Assembly: GCA_022509005.1 (NCBI GenBank)
Contig: JAFLUC010000024.1
Span: 1 to 33,961, forward strand
DNA length: 33,961 bases
Reading direction: 5' to 3'
DNA from: Oscillospiraceae bacterium
GTDB lineage: Bacteria; Bacillota; Clostridia; UBA1381
Each line of letters starts with the position of its first letter. Positions within the stretch are counted from its first letter, which is position 1. This document shows, piece after piece, positions 17,282 to 26,306 of this stretch. Position numbers and translations under genes: made by a program. The notes beneath the pieces are model-generated. The model was not told the DNA's origin, ran no database searches, and saw nothing but the letters and a program-made list of their open reading frames with translations.

Positions 17282-18580
17282 TTAGTCGTTTTCCACTGCA
17301 GCGAATGCGTCATCAAGTGCTGCGATAAGATCGTTTACGTTCTCGATACCGATTGAAAGTCTGATTGTGTTCGGCTTGATGCCCTGCTCCAAAAGCTCAG
17401 CCTCTGTGCACTGTGAATGCGTTGTTGTTGCCGGGTGGATAACGAGTGACTTAACATCTGCCACGTTAGCGAGGAGCGAAAAGATTTCGAGGTTATCGAT
17501 AAACTTCTGAGCCTTCTTGTCGTCACCCTTGATCTCGAATGTGAAGATCGAACCTGCGCCCTTAGTGAAGTACTTCTTATACAGCTCATTGCTCGGATCA
17601 TCAGGGAGTGACGGATGGTGAACAGCCTCAACCTGTGGGTGATTGTTTAAGTAGTCAACGATCTTGAGTGAGTTCTCAACGTGGCGCTCAACTCTGAGTG
17701 AGAGCGTTTCAAGTCCCTGCAGGAATATGAATGCGTGGAACGGTGAAAGAGTAGCGCCTGTGTCACGAAGAAGAATCGCTCTTATGTATGTTACAAATGC
17801 AGCAGGACCTACAGCGTCAGCAAACGATACACCGTGATATGACGGATTCGGTGCTGAAATCCACGGATATCTGCCCGATGCCTTCCAGTCAAAGTTACCG
17901 CTGTCAACGATTATTCCGCCTATTGCCGTGCCGTGGCCGCCGATGAACTTTGTAGCGGAATGAACAACGATATCCGCTCCATGCTCGATCGGTCTTAAAA
18001 GATACGGCGTAGCAAAGGTTGAGTCGATCACAAGCGGAATATTATGAGCGTGAGCAATCTTTGCAAGCTCCTCTATATCAATAATATTTGAGTTCGGGTT
18101 TCCAAGCGACTCAATGAATATCGCCTTTGTCTTATCGTCTATTGCATCTTCAAACACTTGAAGTCCATCCGCCGGATCAACAAACTTTGTTGTTATACCG
18201 AATCCCGGAAGCGTGTGAGCCAGATAGTTATATGTACCGCCGTAGATCGTCTTTGCAGAAACGATGTTTTCACCTTGCTGCGCTAGTGCCTGGAATGTGT
18301 ATGAAAGCGCAGCTGCGCCTGATGCAACTCCGAGAGCTGCAACGCCGCCTTCAAGAGCTGCTACTCTCTGCTCAAATATATCCTGCGTCGGATTTGTAAG
18401 TCTGCCGTAGATGTTACCCGCGTCACGGAGACCGAAACGGTCTGCCGCATGCTGTGAATTGTGGAACACGTATGATGTTGTAGCATAAATCGGAACAGCT
18501 CTTGCGTCTGTAACCGGATCCGCTTTCTCCTGACCTATATGTAACTGCTTTGTTTCAAAATTCCATTCTCTTTTTGCCAT
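17282..18580 (-). CDS. metY: O-acetylhomoserine sulfhydrylase
   Basis: This encodes 432 residues, typical of the Cys/Met-metabolism PLP family. It uses O-acetylhomoserine and sulfide (or methanethiol) to give homocysteine (or methionine). Key stretches are [18 protein letters not shown] and [11 protein letters not shown] near the N-terminus, and the PLP lysine K211 in [16 protein letters not shown]. Its length and the QLHIGQ opening favour MetY over the shorter MetB/MetC. The start is the ATG at 18578-18580 with an AGAGGT site. It heads the metY-cysK operon. The promoter is at 18754-18781, and the leader of about 165 bases holds an upstream ORF; no S-box (SAM riboswitch) fold was recognised. 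Confidence 0.92.
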   Translation of the reverse strand: MAKREWNFETKQLHIGQEKADPVTDARAVPIYATTSYVFHNSQHAADRFGLRDAGNIYGRLTNPTQDIFEQRVAALEGGVAALGVASGAAALSYTFQALAQQGENIVSAKTIYGGTYNYLAHTLPGFGITTKFVDPADGLQVFEDAIDDKTKAIFIESLGNPNSNIIDIEELAKIAHAHNIPLVIDSTFATPYLLRPIEHGADIVVHSATKFIGGHGTAIGGIIVDSGNFDWKASGRYPWISAPNPSYHGVSFADAVGPAAFVTYIRAILLRDTGATLSPFHAFIFLQGLETLSLRVERHVENSLKIVDYLNNHPQVEAVHHPSLPDDPSNELYKKYFTKGAGSIFTFEIKGDDKKAQKFIDNLEIFSLLANVADVKSLVIHPATTTHSQCTEAELLEQGIKPNTIRLSIGIENVNDLIAALDDAFAAVEND

Positions 18581-18643
18581 TTTTAATTACCTCTTTCTAT
18601 TTATATATATTCTTATATGTTTTCATTATTTATATTTTTAGCG

Positions 18644-18697
18644 TCAACATCGTTTATTGCACATTCGTGTATCGAATTGAAGTTTCACATTTTTCAT
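18644..18697 (-). CDS. Upstream leader ORF, 17 codons, ending C-N-K-R-C
   Basis: The translated sequence is MKNVKLQFDTRMCNKRC followed by TGA. It has its own AGGAG site (18706-18710) 8 bases before the ATG, and lies wholly inside the metY leader, 63 bases before the metY start. Two of the last five codons are cysteine, and the very last codon is TGT. Short peptides with cysteine codons before cysteine-biosynthesis genes can act as attenuators: slow decoding when Cys-tRNA is scarce changes expression downstream. That mechanism is inferred here. The stretch after the stop is AT-rich without a clear hairpin, so the read-out might be exposure of the metY site or Rho access rather than a classic terminator. 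Confidence 0.65.
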   Translation of the reverse strand: MKNVKLQFDTRMCNKRC

Positions 18698-18753
18698 TAT
18701 CTGAACTCCTTTTCTTTTATTTTACCATTTCCTATCGGGTTACTATGGTTTAT

Positions 18754-18781
18754 AGTATAGCACATTTTTTTTATTTGTCAA
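18754..18781 (-). promoter_or_regulatory. metY-cysK promoter
   Basis: TTGACA (18776-18781), 16-base spacer, TATACT (18754-18759) on the minus strand. The start region just after it reads CCATAGTAACCCGATAGG (18730-18747), which could be a site for an Rrf2-type sulfur regulator such as CymR; that reading is weak. Confidence 0.75.
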
Positions 18782-18811
18782 GAGTTTTTTTGAATTTTTT
18801 TCAAAAAAGTC
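18773..18811. repeat. 39-bp promoter/terminator-tail module, copy 2
   Basis: Matches 9125-9163 with two mismatches. Again it runs on the minus strand from a terminator T tract through A-tracts to the -35 TTGACA, here that of metY. Confidence 0.75.
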
Positions 18812-18855
18812 AAAAAAAATCATCCGAATGTGAATTTTACACATTTCGGATGATT
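18812..18855 (-). terminator. Terminator of the zinc-ribbon/YARHG gene
   Basis: The stem CATCCGAA-TGTG (18821-18832) pairs with ACATTTCGGATG (18841-18852) with one bulge, followed by eight T residues on the minus strand. It lies 10 bases after the gene's stop. Confidence 0.85.
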
Positions 18856-18864
18856 TGATTTTAA

Positions 18865-19845
18865 TCAGTTCCAATCATGATCTTTCATATAATTGAGTAT
18901 GATTCTCTCGTTTTCCTTTTCAACAGAATTAAACTTAGCTTTTATTTTCGATTCGCTTGATCCGCCGTCAGGTGTGTACCATAGCCGCCCTTCAAAATAT
19001 TCGATCAGATCATCGTCATCAAACTCCATTCCATACCGCGCAAACATCTCATAGTAAAGAAGCCGCGCTCCCTTCTCTGTTGATGCATATAATTCAAGGT
19101 CTGCTTCGGTTATCACCTTATTATGGGTCGGATATATATATGACCCGCCCTTAAACGCAGCCGGATCACCCTCTTCAGGCTCCATTGACGGGTTTGAAGT
19201 AACAACAGGTGCTGCTGTCTCTGTAGGAACAGACTCCGTCGCACGCGGAGTATCAAGGTTTGGAATTTCAGTCACACGCTCTGTCGTCTTAACTGCAACT
19301 TCCGGACTATCCGTTTCCTTTTCCTCGCCATGATTAAATCCACCCGTCATATGAAAAGCGACGAGAACAGCAGCCGCAAAAACTACCATAATTCCAAGCA
19401 CAGACAACACTACCGTAAGTACCGTGTGTCTCTTTTTTTTCTTTTTTACTGCCATATTAGTCTCACCGCTCTTTTTTGCTATATTATTCATATACGCAGC
19501 TTGTCCCACCGTGGCATAGTCACATACTATACACTTCCCTGTTCTGCCATCAAGAGGTCTGCCGCATTTTGAACAGAACATTACTTTTTTTATATTGCTC
19601 CGGTTAATAACAGCATCGTTATGTGTCGGATAAAGCTTAACATCAGGCTCCTCGGCACGATTATGATTAACTGCAGATTTATCGGACTGGTTGCGCACAT
19701 ATCGCTTTGTCGGTGGCTCCGCAACGTTGTTATCGGCTCTTTCTGCCATATTAGTTTTCATATCTGCTAAAGATATTTCATTACCGCAATACCTGCACTT
19801 ACGTTCACCCGTTCTGAACTCTGCGCCACATATTTCACATTTCAT
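18865..19845 (-). CDS. Zinc-ribbon membrane protein with C-terminal YARHG domain
   Basis: This encodes 326 residues from the ATG at 19843-19845 (GGGAAG site 7 bases away). There are two zinc ribbons: C3/C6/C17/C20 and C91/C94/C105/C108. A basic stretch (134-140) precedes one membrane helix at about 141-166, then comes a Thr/Pro/Glu linker (175-230). The C-terminal YARHG domain covers about 236-320, with MFARYGMEFDDDDLIEYF and GRLWYTP. The layout puts the zinc ribbons inside and YARHG outside the cell. YARHG domains are common in Clostridia, but their ligand is not established. The pentapeptide YPTHN followed by V-I occurs twice, at 72-76 in the linker and at 238-242 where the YARHG domain starts. 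This may be the remnant of a duplicated domain. It lies downstream of two HTH genes and has its own consensus promoter. Confidence 0.8.
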   Translation of the reverse strand: MKCEICGAEFRTGERKCRYCGNEISLADMKTNMAERADNNVAEPPTKRYVRNQSDKSAVNHNRAEEPDVKLYPTHNDAVINRSNIKKVMFCSKCGRPLDGRTGKCIVCDYATVGQAAYMNNIAKKSGETNMAVKKKKKRHTVLTVVLSVLGIMVVFAAAVLVAFHMTGGFNHGEEKETDSPEVAVKTTERVTEIPNLDTPRATESVPTETAAPVVTSNPSMEPEEGDPAAFKGGSYIYPTHNKVITEADLELYASTEKGARLLYYEMFARYGMEFDDDDLIEYFEGRLWYTPDGGSSESKIKAKFNSVEKENERIILNYMKDHDWN

Positions 19846-19905
19846 AGTATCACTTCCCGACAATAACTATATGCACTCAAATATCACAATACACCGAGTA
19901 AATGC

Positions 19906-19920
19906 AGAAGATTTTCTTCT
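19906..19920. promoter_or_regulatory. Small palindrome in the leader of the YARHG gene
   Basis: AGAAGA-TTT-TCTTCT, about 6-20 bases after the predicted start. It may be an operator or a 5' mRNA hairpin. Confidence 0.35.
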
Positions 19921-19932
19921 TTAATTATATTT

Positions 19933-19961
19933 ATTATATCATATCATCTTTACGGTGTCAA
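19933..19961 (-). promoter_or_regulatory. Consensus promoter of the zinc-ribbon/YARHG gene
   Basis: TTGACA (19956-19961), 17-base spacer, TATAAT (19933-19938) with an extended TG. It is the closest match to sigma-A consensus in the window, so a strong promoter is expected unless repressed. Confidence 0.85.
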
Positions 19962-19970
19962 TAATAATTA

Positions 19971-20165
19971 TTATGCCTTTGAGGTCATGTCGCTTATATC
20001 AACATCAAAAAATATATTCAGCTTAAATAATACAGTTACCGGCATATCGCTGTTTGGCATTTCGTACTTTGAAAGCGAGTGTCTTGAAATTCCCAAAAGC
20101 CTTGCAAGCTTCTCTTGAGTGAGATTGTGCTTATGCCTCAGTCTTTTGTAATATGTACCGTCCAT
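19971..20165 (-). CDS. Small XRE-family HTH regulator (second of a pair)
   Basis: This encodes 64 residues from the ATG at 20163-20165. The helix-turn-helix is YYKRLRHKHNLTQEKLARLL, then GISRHSLSKYE; there is little beyond the DNA-binding domain (FFDVDISDM at the end). The start codon overlaps the stop of the preceding HTH gene by one base (TGATG), and an AGAAGGAG site lies inside that gene, so the two are translationally coupled. The stop is 10 bases from the -35 of the next gene's promoter. The target is unknown; the divergent palindromes nearby are candidates. Confidence 0.85.
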   Translation of the reverse strand: MDGTYYKRLRHKHNLTQEKLARLLGISRHSLSKYEMPNSDMPVTVLFKLNIFFDVDISDMTSKA

Positions 20166-20443
20166 CAGTCGACTCCTTCTGTACATTCCAGACCACTTTG
20201 GGCAACATTTCGCATTATATTTTTATAATCAGTAAGCTTGGCAAATGTCACACCATATAAATCCGCTATTTTTATAATCATTTCTCCTGACGCCTCACGT
20301 TCTCCACGCTCATACGATGCAAGAGTTCTTGCTGCAACACCAATACGAGCCGCAGCCTGTTCGCGCGATAAATTATTCTGTTCACGGAAGTATTTTAATC
20401 TATCTCCTAATATTTTTAATATTTCATAATTATAGCCTCGCAT
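20165..20443 (-). CDS. Small XRE-family HTH regulator (first of a pair)
   Basis: This encodes 92 residues. The ATG at 20441-20443 is favoured because it is 6 bases from the GGAGG; an ATG one codon earlier is only 3 bases away. The HTH spans about residues 8-65 (LGDRLKYFREQNNLSREQAA, then RIGVAARTLASYERG, then LYGVTFAKLTDY). The C-terminal tail (residues 70-92) has one cysteine and no recognised domain. It has its own promoter, and heads the two-gene regulator unit next to the zinc-ribbon/YARHG gene. Whether the two proteins form a heterodimer is not known; the tight coupling would give matched amounts. Confidence 0.85.
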   Translation of the reverse strand: MRGYNYEILKILGDRLKYFREQNNLSREQAAARIGVAARTLASYERGEREASGEMIIKIADLYGVTFAKLTDYKNIMRNVAQSGLECTEGVD

Positions 20444-20463
20444 CATAATCCTCCTTTTGTCTA

Positions 20464-20492
20464 ATTCTACCATACTATCAGTGTTTTTTCAA
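20464..20492 (-). promoter_or_regulatory. Promoter of the HTH pair
   Basis: TTGAAA (20487-20492), 17-base spacer, TAGAAT (20464-20469), with TG one base before the -10. The leader is only about 15 bases. Confidence 0.75.
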
Positions 20493-20603
20493 CAAATTTC
20501 GCCAAGCAGGACATATTTTAATGAATTTCAGCACAAATACCAAAAATAACCAGAAAGGGTATCAAGTTTCTCTGCTGCTCCGCTCATTGAGTATATAAAA
20601 TAA

Positions 20604-20641
20604 CCACAAAAAAAGACGAAGCTCCAATATACTTCGTCTTT
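20604..20641 (-). terminator. PBP gene terminator
   Basis: The stem AAAGACGAAG/CTTCGTCTTT (20612-20621 with 20632-20641) is followed on the minus strand by a T run. It lies about 140 bases after the PBP stop, beyond two other hairpins. Confidence 0.8.
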
Positions 20642-20691
20642 CAGACCTATTCTCCTACGCCATTTGTTGACTTTGTCAACACGGCTATCGA

Positions 20692-20753
20692 ATTATTGCA
20701 TTTGCGAAGCAAATCTGCAGAGAATACTCGGGGTTCGATACCCGAGTATTCTC
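20692..20753. repeat. Two-hairpin repeat, copy 2
   Basis: The first 28 bases are identical to copy 1 at 9008-9035. The second hairpin is a perfect 13-bp stem (GAGAATACTCGGG with CCCGAGTATTCTC, 20720-20732 and 20741-20753) around the shared TTCGAT loop. It lies in the 3' untranslated region of the PBP transcript. Confidence 0.8.
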
Positions 20754-20780
20754 CTTTTCACCTTCGGTCATTCGATTCAC

Positions 20781-23417
20781 CTATTCGGTGTCAATCATTC
20801 CTCCGCTTTGCACGCCGTCACCCGGTACAATACTGCCGGTACCACTTCCGGTGCCGGAACTTACAGCTCCGCCTCCTGCACCGCTGTCGGTGCTGCCGGT
20901 AGTTCCGCTGCCGGTACTACCGCCTGTATTTCCTGTACCGCTTGTGCCTCCTGTATTTCCTACGCTATTTTGTGCCGGCGCCTGAGTGCTTATTTCAGCA
21001 TTTCCATCAGGCGATGGAGAAGCACTTGGGCTCTCGCTTGCTTCTTCAGGATTAGGGGTACTTTCAGCTTCAAAGTCCAGAAAATGATTATTACACGTTA
21101 CCTTTGGCTGTGTTCCTTCTATAAAATATCCCTTTACTGACTTACAACCTGCTCTCGGCTTCATACCGCTTATTGAGCACACATTAGTTTCAACCACCGA
21201 TGATGGTTTGCTTATAGTCTTATACGACTGATTTTCGCTTAGCTTATCAAACACTTTCTTCCATGCCGAGAGACACGGATTTCCGGTTATACCTGCCTTG
21301 GCAAGGTTTGAAGGTGTATCAAAACCGAACCAACACGCACCCACATAATACGGAGTGAAACCAACAAACCATTTATCAAAGTTATCATCTGTTGTACCGG
21401 TTTTTCCATATGTTGGCATTCCGGAATTAAGTTTAGCTTCCGTAGCAGTACCTATCGGCAGATTAACCGGGCCCGATAATAAATCTGCTGTTATATATGC
21501 AGCCGATTCACTTATTGCCTGCGATTCGTTTCGGTGATTTTCAAGAATGGTATTTCCGGCACCATCCGTCACCTTTGAATACGTGTAAGGCGTTATATAT
21601 TTTCCGCTGTTTACGAATACGCCATACGCCGCCGCCATTTCCTTAACCGTAACGCCCTGAGTCAGTCCACCGAGCGCGAGTGACGGATAGTTCTGATCCT
21701 TTTCTTGTATCGTTGAGATATGGAACTTGTTCTTTAGATATCCGTACGAATTTGACATGCCAACCTTCTCATGCATAATTTTTACGGCAGGAATATTTGA
21801 AGATCTTGCAATCGCGTCACGGACTGTCATCTCACCCTTATAGCCGCTGTATGAGTTTTTCGGTGTCCAGTTATCAATTGTGATTTGCTCGTCCTTTATT
21901 ATATCTGTTTCAGTAATTTTACCCATGTCTATACCGGGGCCATATACAGAAAGAGGCTTTATTGATGATCCGGGCTGCCGCATTGCCTGTGTTGCCCTGT
22001 TCCAACCCCGGACATCGGTTTTCTTTCCGAGTCCGCCTATAATACCCTTTATCTGACCGGTATAAGGATCGGAAACGATCATAGCCGACTGGGCTTTGCC
22101 GCCTCCCGGGAAGTTACTTGTATCCTCGAATACCTCCTCCATTACGCCCTGAACATAGGGGTCAACGGTTGCATATATCTTAAAGCCTCCGTTATACACC
22201 TGCCGCGTTGCAAAATCTCTGGTATAGCTTTTCTCTTTCATAAGATCGTTTATAACTTCATCGACAACTGCGTCGGCGAAATATGATGTCGTTTCTGAGT
22301 CTCCGCCTTTATGAGTTGCTGCAAGCTCAAGAGGTGTTCCTACCGCCCTTTCATACTCGTCCTTTGTTATCTTTCCGAGCTCATACATCTTTTTAAGAAC
22401 AGTATTTCTTTTTTCAATATTCTTCTCCGGATGCGCAATCGGATCGTATTCCGACGGATACTGCGTAATACCTGCAATTGACGCTGATTCCTGCAGATTC
22501 AGTTCAGATGCAGATTTTCCGAAATATAGCTGCGCTGCCGCTTCAACGCCGTTGCAGTTATTCGCAAAATAGACAATATTACAGTACATTGTAAGTATCT
22601 CATCTTTTGAAAGCTCTTTTTCAAGAGCTATTGCACGCATCATTTCCTTAACCTTTCTCGTTGGCTTGAAATCATCCTCTTGGGTTATATTCTTTATAAC
22701 CTGCTGCGTTATTGTAGAACCGCCGTAGTTCGATGAACCGATACCGATCTTTGATCCGATATAGCCAAATGTGGCACCCAACGTACGCTTTATATCCACA
22801 CCATGATGCTTATAGAATCTCTCATCTTCAATTGATACAATAGCGTCCTTGAAGCTCGGTGAAATTCTATTTGAGTCAACCCATATTCTATTAGAATCAG
22901 ACTGCAGCTGTTCATACTCCTTTTCGTTCCCGTTGCTGTCAAAGTAATATATAATCGAATTATTATTGAGCGCAAGAGTTTGAATATTCATTTCCTTTAT
23001 CTCACGCGAAACAGCCGCATACATTCCCACAAACATGCCGGAGCACACAACAAGCATAATCAGAATAAAGGCAAAAAAACCTATCAATATCCGCCGTCTG
23101 ATCTTTTTATTTTTCTTTTTTGCACGCTTCTTTTGCTTTCTGTTTTTGATGTTTGGAGCTGCATTTGCAGGGCTCCTTCGGCGGCTGAGGTTCGGATCTT
23201 CCCCCATCACAGGATTATACGCCGTCCCGGGTGCGGCAGGCTGGATATGCCGTCTTTTACGGGCGCCTGCTGTACCGTTGCTTCTGCGGCGGCGTGCAGG
23301 TACGTTGTTTTCATTCATAGCTGAAAGCTCCGCCGTCTCACGGTCAAAAGCGTCCCAGTCAAAATTGTCACCAGAATAATTTCTGTTCCCTCTGCGTCTA
23401 CTGTATTCGTCCGGCAA
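20781..23417 (-). CDS. Class A penicillin-binding protein (PBP1A-like)
   Basis: This encodes 878 residues starting at TTG (23415-23417), chosen because of the strong AAGGAGG upstream; the first internal Met is residue 34. A basic cytoplasmic region of about 108 residues leads to a membrane helix (109-135). The GT51 glycosyltransferase follows with catalytic E197 in SIEDERFYKHHG, and GGSTITQQVIKN downstream. The transpeptidase has S484/K487 (PGSSIKPL), S539-x-N541 and K672 in GKTGT. It polymerises and cross-links peptidoglycan outside the membrane. The last 100 residues are a Gly/Ser/Thr-rich low-complexity tail, perhaps a spacer in the wall. It is monocistronic, with a promoter at 23538-23566 and a long palindrome at its transcription start. 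Confidence 0.95.
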   Translation of the reverse strand: MPDEYSRRRGNRNYSGDNFDWDAFDRETAELSAMNENNVPARRRRSNGTAGARKRRHIQPAAPGTAYNPVMGEDPNLSRRRSPANAAPNIKNRKQKKRAKKKNKKIRRRILIGFFAFILIMLVVCSGMFVGMYAAVSREIKEMNIQTLALNNNSIIYYFDSNGNEKEYEQLQSDSNRIWVDSNRISPSFKDAIVSIEDERFYKHHGVDIKRTLGATFGYIGSKIGIGSSNYGGSTITQQVIKNITQEDDFKPTRKVKEMMRAIALEKELSKDEILTMYCNIVYFANNCNGVEAAAQLYFGKSASELNLQESASIAGITQYPSEYDPIAHPEKNIEKRNTVLKKMYELGKITKDEYERAVGTPLELAATHKGGDSETTSYFADAVVDEVINDLMKEKSYTRDFATRQVYNGGFKIYATVDPYVQGVMEEVFEDTSNFPGGGKAQSAMIVSDPYTGQIKGIIGGLGKKTDVRGWNRATQAMRQPGSSIKPLSVYGPGIDMGKITETDIIKDEQITIDNWTPKNSYSGYKGEMTVRDAIARSSNIPAVKIMHEKVGMSNSYGYLKNKFHISTIQEKDQNYPSLALGGLTQGVTVKEMAAAYGVFVNSGKYITPYTYSKVTDGAGNTILENHRNESQAISESAAYITADLLSGPVNLPIGTATEAKLNSGMPTYGKTGTTDDNFDKWFVGFTPYYVGACWFGFDTPSNLAKAGITGNPCLSAWKKVFDKLSENQSYKTISKPSSVVETNVCSISGMKPRAGCKSVKGYFIEGTQPKVTCNNHFLDFEAESTPNPEEASESPSASPSPDGNAEISTQAPAQNSVGNTGGTSGTGNTGGSTGSGTTGSTDSGAGGGAVSSGTGSGTGSIVPGDGVQSGGMIDTE

Positions 23418-23501
23418 ATTAATCCCCCTCCTTAATCAAACAAATTAAATAGGATATGATTTTCCGACATTTACTGCCTTAATCAACGTAGTGTTCAATC
23501 T

Positions 23502-23531
23502 GAATATACTTTATAGCATTCAAGTATATTC
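23502..23531. promoter_or_regulatory. Perfect inverted repeat at the PBP transcription start
   Basis: GAATATACTT - 10 bases - AAGTATATTC. The right arm coincides with the predicted +1 of the PBP promoter, so it is either an operator or a 5' RNA hairpin. Confidence 0.6.
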
Positions 23532-23537
23532 TGTATT

Positions 23538-23566
23538 ATTATATAACAAATTTTCTTTTTTTTCAA
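23538..23566 (-). promoter_or_regulatory. PBP gene promoter
   Basis: TTGAAA (23561-23566), 17-base A-rich spacer, TATAAT (23538-23543) on the minus strand. The leader is about 115 bases. Confidence 0.8.
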
Positions 23567-23585
23567 TACTTTTTGGTATGTTTTT

Positions 23586-23614
23586 TTGAAATAGTGGAAA
23601 AACTTCGGTATATT
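23586..23614 (+). promoter_or_regulatory. Promoter of the small anchored protein gene
   Basis: TTGAAA (23586-23591), 17-base spacer, TATATT (23609-23614). It is back to back with the PBP promoter. Confidence 0.6.
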
Positions 23615-23637
23615 ACAAACTTCAGGAGGTGTTTATC

Positions 23638-24018
23638 ATGATGAAAAACTCTAAAATATTGAGGTATATTCTCATTTCAGCCTCATATGTATTTCTTACG
23701 GCGGTGTTTTTTCTCGGCGGATACTATACGGGCTTTAAAAGCGGCGGAAGTATTATAAACGAAAGTGCGGCGGAAGCCATTGTCCCTGCCGCAGCAGCAC
23801 CGGTCGCTGAAACGAATCTACCCCAGCAGTATCGTGTTATACTTGAGGACAGTGAACTGAGATTATATTCGGACGAGAATGGAATAAGCCGGCTCATATC
23901 AAGCAAGGAGATAAGCGAGAACTCCTTTCCCACTCGCGATGTTGCCGTTTTAAAGGAGGGAGTGACTTTTAACCGCACACAAGACGCTTTGACCTTTATG
24001 GAAAACTTTCTTTCATAA
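23638..24018 (+). CDS. Small membrane-anchored extracytoplasmic protein
   Basis: This encodes 126 residues from the ATG at 23638, 7 bases after AGGAGGT. A GTG three codons earlier overlaps that site and is rejected. A signal anchor covers about residues 9-29 (YILISASYVFLTAVFFLGGY). An Ala-rich segment (39-55) is followed by a compact domain (YRVILEDSELRLYS, then FPTRDVAVLKEGVTF, then ENFLS at the end). The domain pattern resembles the C-terminal part of BofC, an inhibitor-like protein in spore formers, but this is only a look-alike by eye. It is divergent from the PBP gene and upstream of groES, with no obvious shared role. Confidence 0.75.
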   Translation: MMKNSKILRYILISASYVFLTAVFFLGGYYTGFKSGGSIINESAAEAIVPAAAAPVAETNLPQQYRVILEDSELRLYSDENGISRLISSKEISENSFPTRDVAVLKEGVTFNRTQDALTFMENFLS

Positions 24019-24132
24019 ATACAGGTATATATGAATTATCTGTTAATATTGCAAACCTGCAAAAACAAAAGAAATTCGATTTATTTTTTAGTATTTTAAA
24101 GCTTTTATGTGATTTTATCCTATTTTTGAGGG

Positions 24133-24161
24133 TTGAAAAATTACCACAAAATGGCGATAAT
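24133..24161 (+). promoter_or_regulatory. groESL promoter
   Basis: TTGAAA (24133-24138), 17-base spacer, GATAAT (24156-24161). The start falls at about 24168, at the edge of the CIRCE element. Upstream, 24019-24132 is AT-rich with no gene seen. Confidence 0.75.
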
Positions 24162-24169
24162 ATAATTTA

Positions 24170-24196
24170 TTAGCACTCAATGTCGTTGAGTGCTAA
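24170..24196. promoter_or_regulatory. CIRCE element (HrcA operator)
   Basis: TTAGCACTC - 9 bases - GAGTGCTAA, a perfect match to the CIRCE consensus. HrcA bound here represses groESL; heat or unfolded protein relieves it because HrcA itself depends on GroEL. Confidence 0.97.
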
Positions 24197-24199
24197 TAA

Positions 24200-26194
<1,995 letters not shown>

Positions 26195-26246
26195 TACTTC
26201 ACCAAGGTTGAGGAGTATATTAAAAAACTGCTGTTTTGAATAAGAA

Positions 26247-26292
26247 AATGAGGTAAGAGTCCCAACCTTATGGTTAGGATTCTTACCTCATT
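26247..26292. terminator. Hairpin between groEL and the fucosidase gene
   Basis: A long stem, AATGAGGTAAGA (26247-26258) with TCTTACCTCATT (26281-26292), and an imperfect inner part. The T runs are weak on both sides (TTTTCTTATT on the minus strand), so it works best as the fucosidase-side terminator. Confidence 0.65.
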
Positions 26293-26306
26293 ATATTAGC
26301 AAAAAA

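Larger units (their letters stand above)
20474..20780. other. Intergenic stretch between the HTH pair and the PBP gene
   Basis: There is no convincing gene. It holds the HTH promoter, about 110 bases with nothing recognised (20495-20603), the PBP terminator, a GTTGAC-TTT-GTCAAC hairpin at 20666-20680 and the second copy of the two-hairpin repeat. Confidence 0.6.

Noticed and set aside
18581..18747. SAM (S-box) riboswitch or T-box before metY
   Set aside because: No S-box core, no T-box TGGNACC-type sequence and no terminator hairpin were seen in the leader.
20720..20753. T-arm-like GGTTCGATACC suggesting a tRNA
   Set aside because: There is no acceptor stem, anticodon arm or cloverleaf around it; it is the loop of the two-hairpin repeat.
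24019..24132. Terminator after the small anchored protein gene
   Set aside because: Only very short imperfect stems are present; none has a convincing T run.
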